A stretch of 25,154 bases of DNA. It comes from Flemingiibacterium sp045644145. GTDB lineage: Bacteria > Bacillota > Clostridia > Oscillospirales > CAG-272. A model generated the notes under the pieces. The model searched no databases. It worked only from the letters and a program-made list of their open reading frames with translations, and had not been told where the DNA came from. A program made the translations under genes and the position numbers. The stretch is from assembly GCA_045644145.1 (NCBI GenBank), contig JAZRGK010000044.1, positions 1-25,154 on the forward strand, read 5' to 3'. Numbering within the stretch: the stretch's first letter is position 1; each line of letters begins with the position of its first letter. This document shows, one piece after another, positions 14,334 to 22,534 of this stretch.

Positions 14334-15407
14334 ATGAAAAAACTGCAGGTAATATTTACGGCATGTGCCGCAGTGTGCGCCATTTCGGTGCTTGTATCAA
14401 CGCTCATCATCGGAAGCATGGCGGTGCGGCTTGATTCCCAAACCGCTTACAAGCGTTGGGCGGGGGACGGAGAAGCTGTGGCACAGCTTTCGGCGTTTAT
14501 GGCGAAGGATGCAGGGCTTACTTCGGAAGACATGGAGCGAAGCTTCAAGAGCGCTATTGACAGTGCTCTTGTCAGGGAATCCATATCGCCTGCAAACGAA
14601 TCCGCCAGAATCTACGCCTTGGCGTATTCCGCGGAAAGGCGCGTAAGCCTTTCGAGGATCGGCGAGTACGGCAAAACGGTGAAAAGCGGTGTTTCCGCCA
14701 TGGCGGTTGCATGCGGTGGGGACTACTTCCTCTTTCACCCCTTAAAAATGCTGTCTGGACACTATTTTTCAACTTCCGATATACTAAACGATATGGTTGT
14801 TATCGACAACGACCTTGCATGGCAGTTCTTCGGCTCACCGAACGTTGTGGGAAAATCCCTCATAATAAACGGCAGGGAATGTTTTATCTCCGGCGTTTCC
14901 GAGGACGGGCGTTCGGGGGAATATTCGGAGTTTTACGGTGACGTGCCGCGCGTATATATGTCCTACAGCTTTGCCGAGGAGATTTTCGGCGATATCTATA
15001 TAGAAACCGCCGAGATCACTTTACCGAATCCCGTTGGCGGATTTGCAGAGAAGCTGTTTTCAGAGAATCTTCCCGTAGACGATGCGCTTTGTGAAATAAA
15101 AGAAAACAGCGCAAGGTTCACGGATAAAAACTTAAGAAAACGTCTTTTCGGCATAGCCGAAAGAGGCGTCAGGACAAAGCCTATCGCTTATCCGTACTTT
15201 GAAAATACGGCAGTGATGCTTACGGATGCGGCGGCGAATGTGTATATATTCAAGCTTGTACCTATTATAATTCTTTCTATCATCGCATGTGCCGAGGTGA
15301 TCATCCTCTACATAAAGCGACGCGCAATCTTCGGATGGGCGGCAGAGCGGATAAAACGGCGTGTGCGTGATGCGAAGCAGAACAGAAAACACAGAAAATC
15401 AGTATAG
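14334..15407 (+). CDS. Two-TM protein with MacB/FtsX-like extracellular core domain
   Basis: 357 residues. One helix near the N-terminus (about 7-28, IFTACAAVCAISVLVSTLII) and one near the C-terminus (about 304-328, VPIIILSIIACAEVIILYI) enclose an extracellular region of about 270 residues. That region has the typical MacB-PCD pattern: LKMLSGHYFSTSDILNDMVVIDNDLAWQFFGSP, then VVGKSLIINGRECFISGVSED. MacB/FtsX permeases normally carry four helices, three after the core; here only one follows, then a basic tail. This looks like a degenerate or specialised permease that cannot translocate alone. The frame extends to 14295, but ATG 14334 directly follows the adaptor stop, which indicates coupling. 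It is probably an accessory to the adaptor. Recognition of the MacB-like core is by pattern only. Confidence 0.65.
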   Translation: MKKLQVIFTACAAVCAISVLVSTLIIGSMAVRLDSQTAYKRWAGDGEAVAQLSAFMAKDAGLTSEDMERSFKSAIDSALVRESISPANESARIYALAYSAERRVSLSRIGEYGKTVKSGVSAMAVACGGDYFLFHPLKMLSGHYFSTSDILNDMVVIDNDLAWQFFGSPNVVGKSLIINGRECFISGVSEDGRSGEYSEFYGDVPRVYMSYSFAEEIFGDIYIETAEITLPNPVGGFAEKLFSENLPVDDALCEIKENSARFTDKNLRKRLFGIAERGVRTKPIAYPYFENTAVMLTDAAANVYIFKLVPIIILSIIACAEVIILYIKRRAIFGWAAERIKRRVRDAKQNRKHRKSV

Positions 15408-15421
15408 GAGATGATTTCACT

Positions 15422-17971
15422 ATGAAAAGAACGGTATCATTACTGCTTGCGGTGTGTCTTGCCCTCAGTGTAGTAGTATTTTCTTCCTGCGGCCAAAAGG
15501 CAGAGCCTACAAAGCCCACAAATGTATTCCGTACCACGGAAATTGAGCTTCCCGAGGAGCTTAGTTCCGAAAACGTCAGCTTCGGGCAGATGGTAAAAGT
15601 ATCTGACACGCTGTATACGCTGGCGAGCTCATACGATATGGAAACATACATGCCGCACTATGAGCTTGTAAGCTTTAGCCTTGCGGACGGCGCACTTAAA
15701 GAAAGGCTCCCCATAGAAATTACGCAGAATGAAAATGGCGGAGAAAATCTTATGAATTTCACCGTGGCAGAGGACGGTACTGCGTATTTCATGTTTGAGA
15801 AATATACATACTCCGAGGACATGTACACCCAGACCAATGAGCTTCGCGTGCTCCGTAACGGTGTGATGGAAGCTCTTGATATTGATCTTGCGGCAGATGA
15901 GGGATACGGATTCTATGTTAATTCCATGATAACCCTTCCGGACGGCTCACTTCTGCTTGTTGCATGGAATGGCATGCGTGTAGTTACGCCTGACGGAACT
16001 GTTAAAACTGTAGAGGGAATAAACCCCGATGAATCCAACATTGAAAGAGCCTTTCTTCTTGACGGAAAGGTGTATGTGTCGATGTACACCTTCAGCGAAA
16101 ATAATTACGGAAGTGTTATCTCCGAATTTGACCCTGTAACCGGTACATTCGGCGAAAAGCTTGAAATAAATCAGAATCATGTATACAACATGATCCTCGG
16201 CCCCGGCTATGACTACTACTACAACGACAGAAACTGTCTGTGGGGCGTTGATATGGAAACCGGCGAGATGACCGAGGTTGTAAACTTCATAAACTCCGAC
16301 ATCAACGGAAATGATATAAATGAGGTTGTGGCGCTGTCAGCGGACAGATTTTTTGCCACCGTGCGTGAGCGTGATCTTTCCACGGGTATGAGCACCATGG
16401 GCTTTACGTTTATGGATCGGGTGCCGGACGATGAGGTTGTGCCGAAGAATATGCTCCGCCTTGCGGTAAACTATTCTTCCTATGAGCTCCGCACCCGCGT
16501 GATCGACTTTAACAAGAAGAACGACACCTACAGAATTGTGATCGACGACTATTCGCGCTTCAATACCGATGAAAACTACAACGCAGGCGTAGAAAAGCTT
16601 AATTCCGACATTATTTCTGGAAATGTGCCAGATATTTTCATGATAAACAATGAAACGCCTTACGATATTTATGCGGCTAAGGGCATTTTTGCCGATATTT
16701 ACGAGCTTATGGATGCGGATGAAAGCTTTGACCGCTCAAAGTATCTCGAAAACATCTTTAAGGCATTTGAATATGGCGGTGAGCTTCTCAGCCTTGTTCC
16801 TTCGTTTACCATTCAGACATTTGCGGCAAAGAAAGAGCTTCTTGGCGGCATAACCGGCTGGAATTTCGAGGAGTTTGCGGAGTTTGCGGCGGCTCATCCC
16901 GAGATCCGTATGTTTGACTACGAATACAATCGCGAGTATTTCGTCCGCAACTTTATGTTGTTTGCGCGCTCACAGTTTATTGACGAGGAAACGGGAATAT
17001 GCAGCTTCGATTCCCCCGAGTTCCGTGAGCTGCTTACATTTGCGGCTTCCCTTGAAGAAACTGACTTCTGGAGCTCTGTTTCCGAAGAAGATCAGATGAG
17101 CAGTGATTTCTGGCAGGAGTTCGACAATCGCTTCAAGGAGGGAAGAGTGCTTCTTTCAAATGCATACATAAGCGAGCTTGAATACAGCATAAAGAATCTT
17201 CTTAACTATACATTCACTGCTGATATCGAGTTTGTGGGCTTCCCCGTATCAGAGGGTAACGGTGCGCTTATAGAGGCATACACCGAATACGCCATTTCTG
17301 CCGATTCCGACTTCAAGGAGGGCGCATGGGAGTTCATTAAAACTACCATAAGCGAGGAAGCGCAGATGCCGGTGTACAACGAGCAGTATCAGTATTGGAA
17401 CTATCCTGCAGGCAATCTTCCCGTATACAAGCCGGCGCTTGAAAAGATGGCGGAGATCGCTATGACGCCCCGTGAGGAGGAAAGCGGCGGAGTTATAATA
17501 GGCGGCGGTATTGCAACACTTCCAGCAGTGCCTACGGTGCTCTATTCCGAAACCGCGTCCGCTGAAACGGTATCGTCTGAAACCGAAGCACCTGCGGATA
17601 CAGTGGAATCTTCCGAGTTTGCAAAGGAATTCATCTCGGAAGAAACCACGGCTTATACGGCTGATTACGAGGAGCCTGCATCCGATGATGTGATCATTGA
17701 GATCGCACCTGAAACCATGGCTCCGGATATTGCCATCGATGTGCCGATCGGGGGATACGTTGATCCTTACTCCGTGCCTCTTACAGAGGAGCAGATGGAA
17801 AGCGTAATGAATCTCATTACGGGAACTACCAATGTGGCGCGTTATGATGAGGAGCTTAACAACATAATAAGCGAGGAACTTGAGCCGTTCTTTGCCGGCA
17901 CCAAGTCTCTTGACGATACGGTAAGATACATTCAGGACCGCGTATCTAAGTATATAAACGAATCAAGATAA
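15422..17971 (+). CDS. Large solute-binding lipoprotein with N-terminal propeller-like region
   Basis: 849 residues. A lipoprotein signal peptide ends in the lipobox FSSC, with Cys23 as the lipidation site. Residues about 40-330 contain repeated beta patterns such as LPDGSLLLVAWNGMRVVTPD and LLDGKVYVSMYT, reminiscent of a beta-propeller. Residues 345 to about 690 form a family-1 type extracellular solute-binding domain (LRLAVNYSSYELRTRVIDFN; DIISGNVPDIFMINN; AYTEYAISADSDFKEGAWEF). Residues about 705-780 are rich in S, T, E, A and P, an extended insert, before the terminal helices of the binding domain (SLDDTVRYIQDRVSKYINES). AGGAGA lies 10 bases before the ATG. It closes the cluster and is followed by a hairpin terminator. 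It likely feeds the two permeases; a sensing or scaffolding role is possible. Confidence 0.82.
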   Translation: MKRTVSLLLAVCLALSVVVFSSCGQKAEPTKPTNVFRTTEIELPEELSSENVSFGQMVKVSDTLYTLASSYDMETYMPHYELVSFSLADGALKERLPIEITQNENGGENLMNFTVAEDGTAYFMFEKYTYSEDMYTQTNELRVLRNGVMEALDIDLAADEGYGFYVNSMITLPDGSLLLVAWNGMRVVTPDGTVKTVEGINPDESNIERAFLLDGKVYVSMYTFSENNYGSVISEFDPVTGTFGEKLEINQNHVYNMILGPGYDYYYNDRNCLWGVDMETGEMTEVVNFINSDINGNDINEVVALSADRFFATVRERDLSTGMSTMGFTFMDRVPDDEVVPKNMLRLAVNYSSYELRTRVIDFNKKNDTYRIVIDDYSRFNTDENYNAGVEKLNSDIISGNVPDIFMINNETPYDIYAAKGIFADIYELMDADESFDRSKYLENIFKAFEYGGELLSLVPSFTIQTFAAKKELLGGITGWNFEEFAEFAAAHPEIRMFDYEYNREYFVRNFMLFARSQFIDEETGICSFDSPEFRELLTFAASLEETDFWSSVSEEDQMSSDFWQEFDNRFKEGRVLLSNAYISELEYSIKNLLNYTFTADIEFVGFPVSEGNGALIEAYTEYAISADSDFKEGAWEFIKTTISEEAQMPVYNEQYQYWNYPAGNLPVYKPALEKMAEIAMTPREEESGGVIIGGGIATLPAVPTVLYSETASAETVSSETEAPADTVESSEFAKEFISEETTAYTADYEEPASDDVIIEIAPETMAPDIAIDVPIGGYVDPYSVPLTEEQMESVMNLITGTTNVARYDEELNNIISEELEPFFAGTKSLDDTVRYIQDRVSKYINESR

Positions 17972-17984
17972 TAAAACAGGCAGT

Positions 17985-18015
17985 AACTGCCGTGTACCAA
18001 AAGTGCGCGGCAGTT
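17985..18015 (+). terminator. Hairpin terminator after the transporter cluster
   Basis: AACTGCCGTGTA (17985-17996) pairs with TGCGCGGCAGTT (18004-18015), 12 pairs of which two are G-T wobble, around CCAAAAG. It is followed by ATTTGCATTTATT, a weak U-rich tail. It ends 77 bases before the next gene start. Confidence 0.65.
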
Positions 18016-18092
18016 ATTTGCATTTATTAACGTTTCGCCGTGTTTTGCATATTCTGTACCAAGGGATATATCCCTTGGAAAGGAAGATATTT

Positions 18093-19151
18093 TTGCAGAA
18101 ATATTTTGCCGCCGCAAATACCTCTAAGGGGTTTGTGGGCTGGTTCTATGATATATTTAACCCCGAGCTTTTCGGGCGCGTATACATAATCAAAGGCGGA
18201 AGCGGAACGGGGAAAAGCACGCTTATGAAGAAAATTGCCAAACATGGGGTTTCGCTTGGTTATGAGTGTGAGTGTTTTTACTGCTCATCCGATCCCAACA
18301 GTCTTGACGGTGTTGCGGTGTATAAAAACGACGGTGAAAGCTTTGCAGTTATAGACGGTACTGCACCTCATACCACTGATCCGAAATTTCCCGGCGCGGC
18401 GGATGAGATAGTGAATCTGGGCGAATATTGGTGCGCGGATATTCTTAAGGCTGAGAGGGATGAAATTACCGCTCTTTATAGGAAGAAAGCAAGGTTCTTT
18501 TCCGAAGCTTATGGGGATTTTGCGGCGGCGGGCGTGCTTTTTGATGCCCTTACCGCAAAAGCACATCAGATGCTTCTCGCGGATAAGCTTGAGGGCGCAG
18601 TGACTCGCTTATTTACCAAACGCATGCGTGAATTACGCATAAAAGGCGGTACGGGTATACACAGAATAAGAGGGCTTTCCGCGTTGTCCTGCCTCGGGGA
18701 AGTGGATTTCGATTCGTTCTCTGACACAAAGCTCACATTTCTTGCTGTAGACGCACTTGGCAGTACGCCGTTCTTATTTGAGGCGTTAAAAAAAGTGGCA
18801 GAGCAGTTGGGGCTTTCATATGATACAGCTCCCATGGCGCTTTGTCCTGATCTGACCGAAGCTGTGCGCTTCCCGGAACTGTCTATGTCGGTTGTGAGCC
18901 GTACCGAGAAGCGTGATGTGATTCCCATAAACATGAGTCGCTTTATTGATAAGGAAAAGGCGGCGGAATGTGACAGATCACAGCTCAGAACCATAAGAAA
19001 GAGTGTTGCCGAGTTAAAGGCATCGGGGCTTTCAAAGCTTGCGCTCGCCAAAAAGGCACACGACTCCCTTGAAAAAATATACATCGGAGCTATGGATTTC
19101 ACCAGACTCGAAACCGCCTCGGAACGGTTAATAGAGCGCATTTTCGTATAA
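18093..19151 (+). CDS. P-loop ATPase of unknown function
   Basis: 352 residues if translation begins at TTG 18093. That start has AAGGAAG seven bases upstream; the frame is open further up to 18003 but runs through the terminator hairpin. The N-terminus reads FAAANTSKGFVGWFYDIF, and IIKGGSGTGKSTLMKKIAKH (residues 33-52) contains Walker A GGSGTGKST. CYCSSDPNSLDGV-type spacing (ECFYCSSDPNSLDGVAV) follows, then DGTAPHTTDPKFPG. The C-terminal half has a degenerate second copy of this pattern (LGSTPFLFEALKKVAEQLG, without the GKS/T), so the protein may be a duplicated two-lobe ATPase of a conserved clostridial hypothetical family. No transporter or nuclease motif was recognised. Function is unknown; the start choice is well supported. 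Confidence 0.75.
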   Translation: MQKYFAAANTSKGFVGWFYDIFNPELFGRVYIIKGGSGTGKSTLMKKIAKHGVSLGYECECFYCSSDPNSLDGVAVYKNDGESFAVIDGTAPHTTDPKFPGAADEIVNLGEYWCADILKAERDEITALYRKKARFFSEAYGDFAAAGVLFDALTAKAHQMLLADKLEGAVTRLFTKRMRELRIKGGTGIHRIRGLSALSCLGEVDFDSFSDTKLTFLAVDALGSTPFLFEALKKVAEQLGLSYDTAPMALCPDLTEAVRFPELSMSVVSRTEKRDVIPINMSRFIDKEKAAECDRSQLRTIRKSVAELKASGLSKLALAKKAHDSLEKIYIGAMDFTRLETASERLIERIFV

Positions 19152-19439
19152 CCCCACCATCCCAAAACCGCGATTCGTGCGTATTTCACCTCTGTGGCGC
19201 ATGAAAGTGTCGGTCGGCATAGCCAAATGGCGGGAGAGAGTCTAAGAGAGAGGGAGAATTTTTGCGGCGACTAAGCATAATTCTCCCTCTCTATCATTCG
19301 TATGTGCGAACGATTGCCTAAAAGCGATAGCACAGAGGGACATGCCCATTCAAGGGCATCCCACAACATTCGACAATGTGCATAATTATTTCACAACACA
19401 CTTGTAAAAAATTTGCGGCGGAATATAGATAAAATGTAC
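19152..19439. other. Gene-free stretch with nested inverted repeats
   Basis: No plausible gene is seen here. CCTCTGTG (19189-19196) is complementary to CACAGAGG (19331-19338) and could close a large structure. Inside it lies a perfect 14-base repeat, AGAGAGGGAGAATT (19247-19260) with AATTCTCCCTCTCT (19279-19292), and ATCATTCG (19293-19300) with CGAACGAT (19307-19314), one mismatch. Outside it is ATGCCC (19342-19347) with GGGCAT (19354-19359). The 14-base hairpin has no U-tract, so it is not a standard terminator. It may be a small RNA, an insertion remnant or the end of the ATPase transcript. No riboswitch family was recognised. Confidence 0.5.
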
Positions 19440-19468
19440 TTGACAAAATACCGTAAATCGGGTATAAT
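19440..19468 (+). promoter_or_regulatory. Consensus sigma-A promoter of guaB
   Basis: TTGACA (19440-19445) and TATAAT (19463-19468) are both perfect and 17 bases apart. The transcript start should be near 19475, giving a leader of about 65 bases. That leader can form the small hairpin GCCTCG/CGGGGC (19510-19515/19522-19527) just before the ribosome binding site. Confidence 0.92.
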
Positions 19469-19539
19469 ATTTCTAATAATATTTTCTAAAAAAACACTAC
19501 AGAAAGGATGCCTCGCTTACACGGGGCAAGGTGAAATTT

Positions 19540-21021
19540 ATGGTAAATTGCAACCCTGCAGAGAAATTCTTGAAGGAAGGTCTTACCTTCGATGACGTGC
19601 TTCTTATCCCTGCAAAGAGTGACGTTACACCTAATATGGTTTCTCTCGAAACTCAGCTTACCAAAAAGATAAAACTTAACATCCCCATGATGAGCGCGGC
19701 TATGGACACCGTTACCGAATCCCGCCTTGCAATCGCAATGGCAAGAGAGGGCGGCGTTGGCGTTATCCATAAGAATATGCCCATCGAAAGACAGATGGAC
19801 GAGGTTGAGAGAGTTAAGCGCTCCGAGAACGGCGTTATCGTAAATCCTTTCTATCTTGCACCCCATAACTATGTCTACGAAGCGGACGAGCTTATGGGCA
19901 AATATAAGATCTCCGGTGTGCCGATATGCGACGAAAACAAGCGCCTTATCGGTATCATCACCAACCGCGATATGCGATTCCTTGACAATCACCAGATGCA
20001 GATCAGCGAGGTAATGACTAAGGAAAACCTTATTACTGCTCCCGTTGGAACCACCCTTGCTGAGGCTCAGGAGATCCTCAGAAAGAACAAGATCGAAAAG
20101 CTTCCGCTTGTTGATGAAAACTACACCCTCTGCGGTCTTATCACCATAAAGGATATCGAAAAGGCAACAAAGTACCCCAACTCCACTAAAGATGCCAGCG
20201 GCAGACTCCTCTGCGGCGCGGCTATCGGTGTTACCGCAGATGTACTTGACCGTGCAGGCGCGCTTCTCGGCGCAGGCGCTGACTTCTTGGTGCTTGACTC
20301 CGCACACGGTCACTCAAAGAACATTATCGCATGCGTTGATAAGATCAAGAGCGCATTCCCCGAGGCTCAGATCGTAGCAGGAAATATTGCTACCGAATCC
20401 GCGGCAAAAGACCTAATTTCCGCAGGCGCAGATGCTATTAAGGTTGGTATCGGCCCCGGTTCTATCTGTACTACCCGTGTGGTTGCAGGTATCGGTGTAC
20501 CTCAGGTTACCGCTATTTACGACGCTGCATGCGCGGCGGCTGAGGCAGGTATTCCCGTTATCGCAGACGGCGGTATCAAGTATTCCGGCGACCTTGTAAA
20601 GGCTATTGCGGCAGGCGCATCCGTTATCATGATCGGCTCTCTGTTTGCGGGCTGTGAGGAATCCCCCGGAACCACTGAGATCTATCAGGGACGTCAGTTC
20701 AAGGTATATCGCGGCATGGGCTCTCTCGCGGCTATGGAAAAGGGTTCAAAGGACCGTTACTTCCAGGAAAACGCACGTAAGCTCGTTCCTGAGGGCGTTG
20801 AGGGACGCGTTCCCTACAAGGGTCCCCTTTCGGACACCGTATTCCAGCTTATCGGCGGACTTCGCGCAGGTATGGGTTACTGCGGCACACCTACTGTTGC
20901 CGAGCTTCAGGCGCGCGGTCAGTTTGTACGCATCACAGGTGCAGGACTTCGTGAATCCCATCCTCACGATATCAACATTACAAAGGAAGCGCCTAACTAC
21001 TCTGTACAGTCAGGTCTTTAA
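19540..21021 (+). CDS. guaB: IMP dehydrogenase
   Basis: Oxidises IMP to XMP with NAD+, the rate-limiting step of guanine nucleotide synthesis. The 493-residue protein shows LTFDDVLLIPAKSDV at the N-terminus, then two CBS modules (about 95-210, including VPICDENKRLIGIITNRDM and LPLVDENYTLCGLITIKD). The catalytic loop GPGSICTTRVV follows, with active-site Cys310. The phosphate site is ADGGIKYSGD, and the flap region YRGMGSLAAMEKGSKDRY precedes the C-terminus. ATG 19540 is chosen over GTG 19531 because AAGGTGA lies five bases before the ATG. Codon use is highly biased (CTT, ATC, GCA, GGC), as in HU, in keeping with strong expression. It is transcribed from a consensus promoter and ends at a hairpin. 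Confidence 0.97.
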   Translation: MVNCNPAEKFLKEGLTFDDVLLIPAKSDVTPNMVSLETQLTKKIKLNIPMMSAAMDTVTESRLAIAMAREGGVGVIHKNMPIERQMDEVERVKRSENGVIVNPFYLAPHNYVYEADELMGKYKISGVPICDENKRLIGIITNRDMRFLDNHQMQISEVMTKENLITAPVGTTLAEAQEILRKNKIEKLPLVDENYTLCGLITIKDIEKATKYPNSTKDASGRLLCGAAIGVTADVLDRAGALLGAGADFLVLDSAHGHSKNIIACVDKIKSAFPEAQIVAGNIATESAAKDLISAGADAIKVGIGPGSICTTRVVAGIGVPQVTAIYDAACAAAEAGIPVIADGGIKYSGDLVKAIAAGASVIMIGSLFAGCEESPGTTEIYQGRQFKVYRGMGSLAAMEKGSKDRYFQENARKLVPEGVEGRVPYKGPLSDTVFQLIGGLRAGMGYCGTPTVAELQARGQFVRITGAGLRESHPHDINITKEAPNYSVQSGL

Positions 21022-21029
21022 TAAAAACC

Positions 21030-21064
21030 AAGGAGCTGTTGCACTTCAAGTGCGGCAGCTCCTT
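21030..21064. terminator. Hairpin after guaB
   Basis: AAGGAGCTG (21030-21038) pairs with CAGCTCCTT (21056-21064), extended inside by GCACTT/AAGTGC around TC. The U-run after the hairpin on the plus strand is short, while an A-run precedes it, so it could also stop transcripts coming from the right. It separates guaB from the IbrA-like gene. Confidence 0.7.
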
Positions 21065-21105
21065 AAAATAACAGAATTTACGGAAAATTTTGGGAGATTT
21101 ATACG

Positions 21106-22431
21106 TTGGTGACACGAAAATATCTGCATATGAGCGTATACGATGCCGCCATGGAACGGCTTCGTTTCATATTTGAAGAATTTGAGAATATTATTGTTTC
21201 TTTTTCCGGCGGCAAGGACAGCGGCTTGCTTCTTAATCTTGTGATGGATTTCAGAAGAAAGCATTATCCCGAAAAGACCGTTGCGGTGTTTCATCAGGAT
21301 TTTGAGGCACAGTATACGGTCACAACGCAGTATGTTGAGCGCACCTTTGAACGGCTTGAAAAAGAGAAAAATTTGGAGCTTTACTGGGTTTGCCTTCCCA
21401 TGGCGACCCGCACCGCGCTTTCAAATTACGAGATGTACTGGTATCCGTGGGATGATACGAAAAAATCCATATGGGTGCGCCCTATGCCGGATAAACCCTA
21501 TGTCATAAATCTCGACAACAACCCTATAACTACTTACAAATACCGCATGCATCAGGAGGATCTCGCAAAGCAGTTCGGAAGATGGTACAGAATTTCGCAC
21601 GGTGGCAAGCCAACGGTTTGTCTTCTTGGAATCCGCGCTGATGAATCTCTCCAGCGTTACAGCGGCTTTCTTCACAAAAAATACGGGTATAAGGGCAACT
21701 GTTACATAACTGCTCAATTTAAAGATGTGTGGTCTGCATCGGTTTTATACGATTGGACTTCAACAGATGTGTGGCATGCAAATTATGTTTTTGATTATGA
21801 TTACAATAAGCTGTACGACCTTTACTATAAGGCAGGGTTAACATACGACCAGATGCGCGTGGCATCGCCGTTCAACGATTATGCCAAGGACAGCCTGAAT
21901 CTATACCGCGTTATTGATCCCGAAATATGGACAAGGCTTGTGGGACGGGTGCGCGGAGTGAATTTCGGTGCAATATACGGTCGGACAAAGGCTCTCGGAT
22001 ACCGGAGCCTGTCGCTTCCGGAAGGGTATACATGGGAGTCGTATACGAAATTTCTGCTTGACACGCTTCCTCTGCGTATACGGAACAATTATATTAAAAA
22101 ATTCCGTACATCGATCGACTTTTGGCACAACATAGGCGGGGGGCTTGAAGAGGAAACCATAGATGAGCTTATTAAGAGAGGCTACAATATCCGCCGAAAC
22201 GGAATCTCAAACTATACGGTAATGAAAAATTCCCGTGTTGTGTTTGTAGGGGATATCCCCGATCACACCGACGATATTTACTCTACAAAGGATATCCCAA
22301 GCTGGAAACGTATGTGTTACTGTATTCTGAAAAACGACCACAACTGCAGATTTATGGGATTCGGACTTTCCAGAGTTCAGCAGGAGAGTATTGATGCCCT
22401 TCGCGAGAAATACAAGAATATCGGTAAGTAA
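21106..22431 (+). CDS. IbrA-like PP-loop (PAPS reductase-family, DUF3440) protein
   Basis: 441 residues. The PP-loop of adenylylating enzymes and PAPS reductases is at SFSGGKDSG (about 32-40). VAVFHQDFEAQY, VCLLGIRADESLQRYSG and WTSTDVWHANY then follow the order seen in the IbrA/DUF3440 family. The C-terminal half (RVASPFNDYAKDSLNLYRVI and onwards) is the family-specific extension, ending in a basic helix. In E. coli IbrA acts with IbrB as an activator of immunoglobulin-binding protein genes. The biochemical activity is unknown, and a role in nucleic-acid sulfur chemistry like DndC is a conjecture. The start is TTG at 21106 with GGGAG nine bases upstream; GTG 21109 or ATG 21130 are alternatives. 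It lies 84 bases after guaB and is followed by the IbrB-like gene. Family call fairly sure; function not. Confidence 0.82.
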   Translation: MVTRKYLHMSVYDAAMERLRFIFEEFENIIVSFSGGKDSGLLLNLVMDFRRKHYPEKTVAVFHQDFEAQYTVTTQYVERTFERLEKEKNLELYWVCLPMATRTALSNYEMYWYPWDDTKKSIWVRPMPDKPYVINLDNNPITTYKYRMHQEDLAKQFGRWYRISHGGKPTVCLLGIRADESLQRYSGFLHKKYGYKGNCYITAQFKDVWSASVLYDWTSTDVWHANYVFDYDYNKLYDLYYKAGLTYDQMRVASPFNDYAKDSLNLYRVIDPEIWTRLVGRVRGVNFGAIYGRTKALGYRSLSLPEGYTWESYTKFLLDTLPLRIRNNYIKKFRTSIDFWHNIGGGLEEETIDELIKRGYNIRRNGISNYTVMKNSRVVFVGDIPDHTDDIYSTKDIPSWKRMCYCILKNDHNCRFMGFGLSRVQQESIDALREKYKNIGK

Positions 22432-22503
22432 AAACAGAAGAAAATAGCGTGAAAGTTTTTTGATCTAAACGAGCAATAACCGTTCACGCATTAAATATTT
22501 GTG

Positions 22504-22521
22504 CCGCCGCTTTGGCGGCGG
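22504..22521 (+). promoter_or_regulatory. GC-rich hairpin just before the IbrB-like gene's ribosome binding site
   Basis: CCGCCGC (22504-22510) pairs with GCGGCGG (22515-22521) around TTTG, seven G-C pairs. GGAGA of the Shine-Dalgarno begins three bases later (22525-22529). A second repeat, GCGTGAA (22447-22453) with TTCACGC (22483-22489), lies further upstream in the same gap. The pair could control how much of the second gene is made. There is no U-run. Confidence 0.5.
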
Positions 22522-22534
22522 AATGGAGATTAAA

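Noticed and set aside
18566..19189. 207-residue minus-strand frame opposite the ATPase gene
   Set aside because: It is the shadow of a confident P-loop ATPase frame, with Ser/Arg-rich composition and no recognisable motif.
19160..19200. T-box-like ACCGCG segment after the ATPase gene
   Set aside because: ACCGCG is present, but the AGGGTGG-type context, specifier loop and antiterminator are not, and no aminoacyl-tRNA or amino-acid gene follows.
19508..19534. Short leader frame before guaB (ATG to TGA, eight sense codons)
   Set aside because: The AAAGG sequence directly abuts the ATG with no spacing, so it would initiate poorly. The short codon run is not run-rich in any amino acid, so no attenuator is suggested.
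19440..19539. Purine-type riboswitch in the guaB leader
   Set aside because: The leader is only about 65 bases. It lacks the conserved purine-aptamer junction sequences and has only a 6-pair hairpin.
19486..20313. 275-residue open frame on the minus strand opposite guaB
   Set aside because: It is the antisense shadow of a strongly codon-biased guaB. It has no family signature, no ribosome binding site or promoter, and its product is not protein-like.
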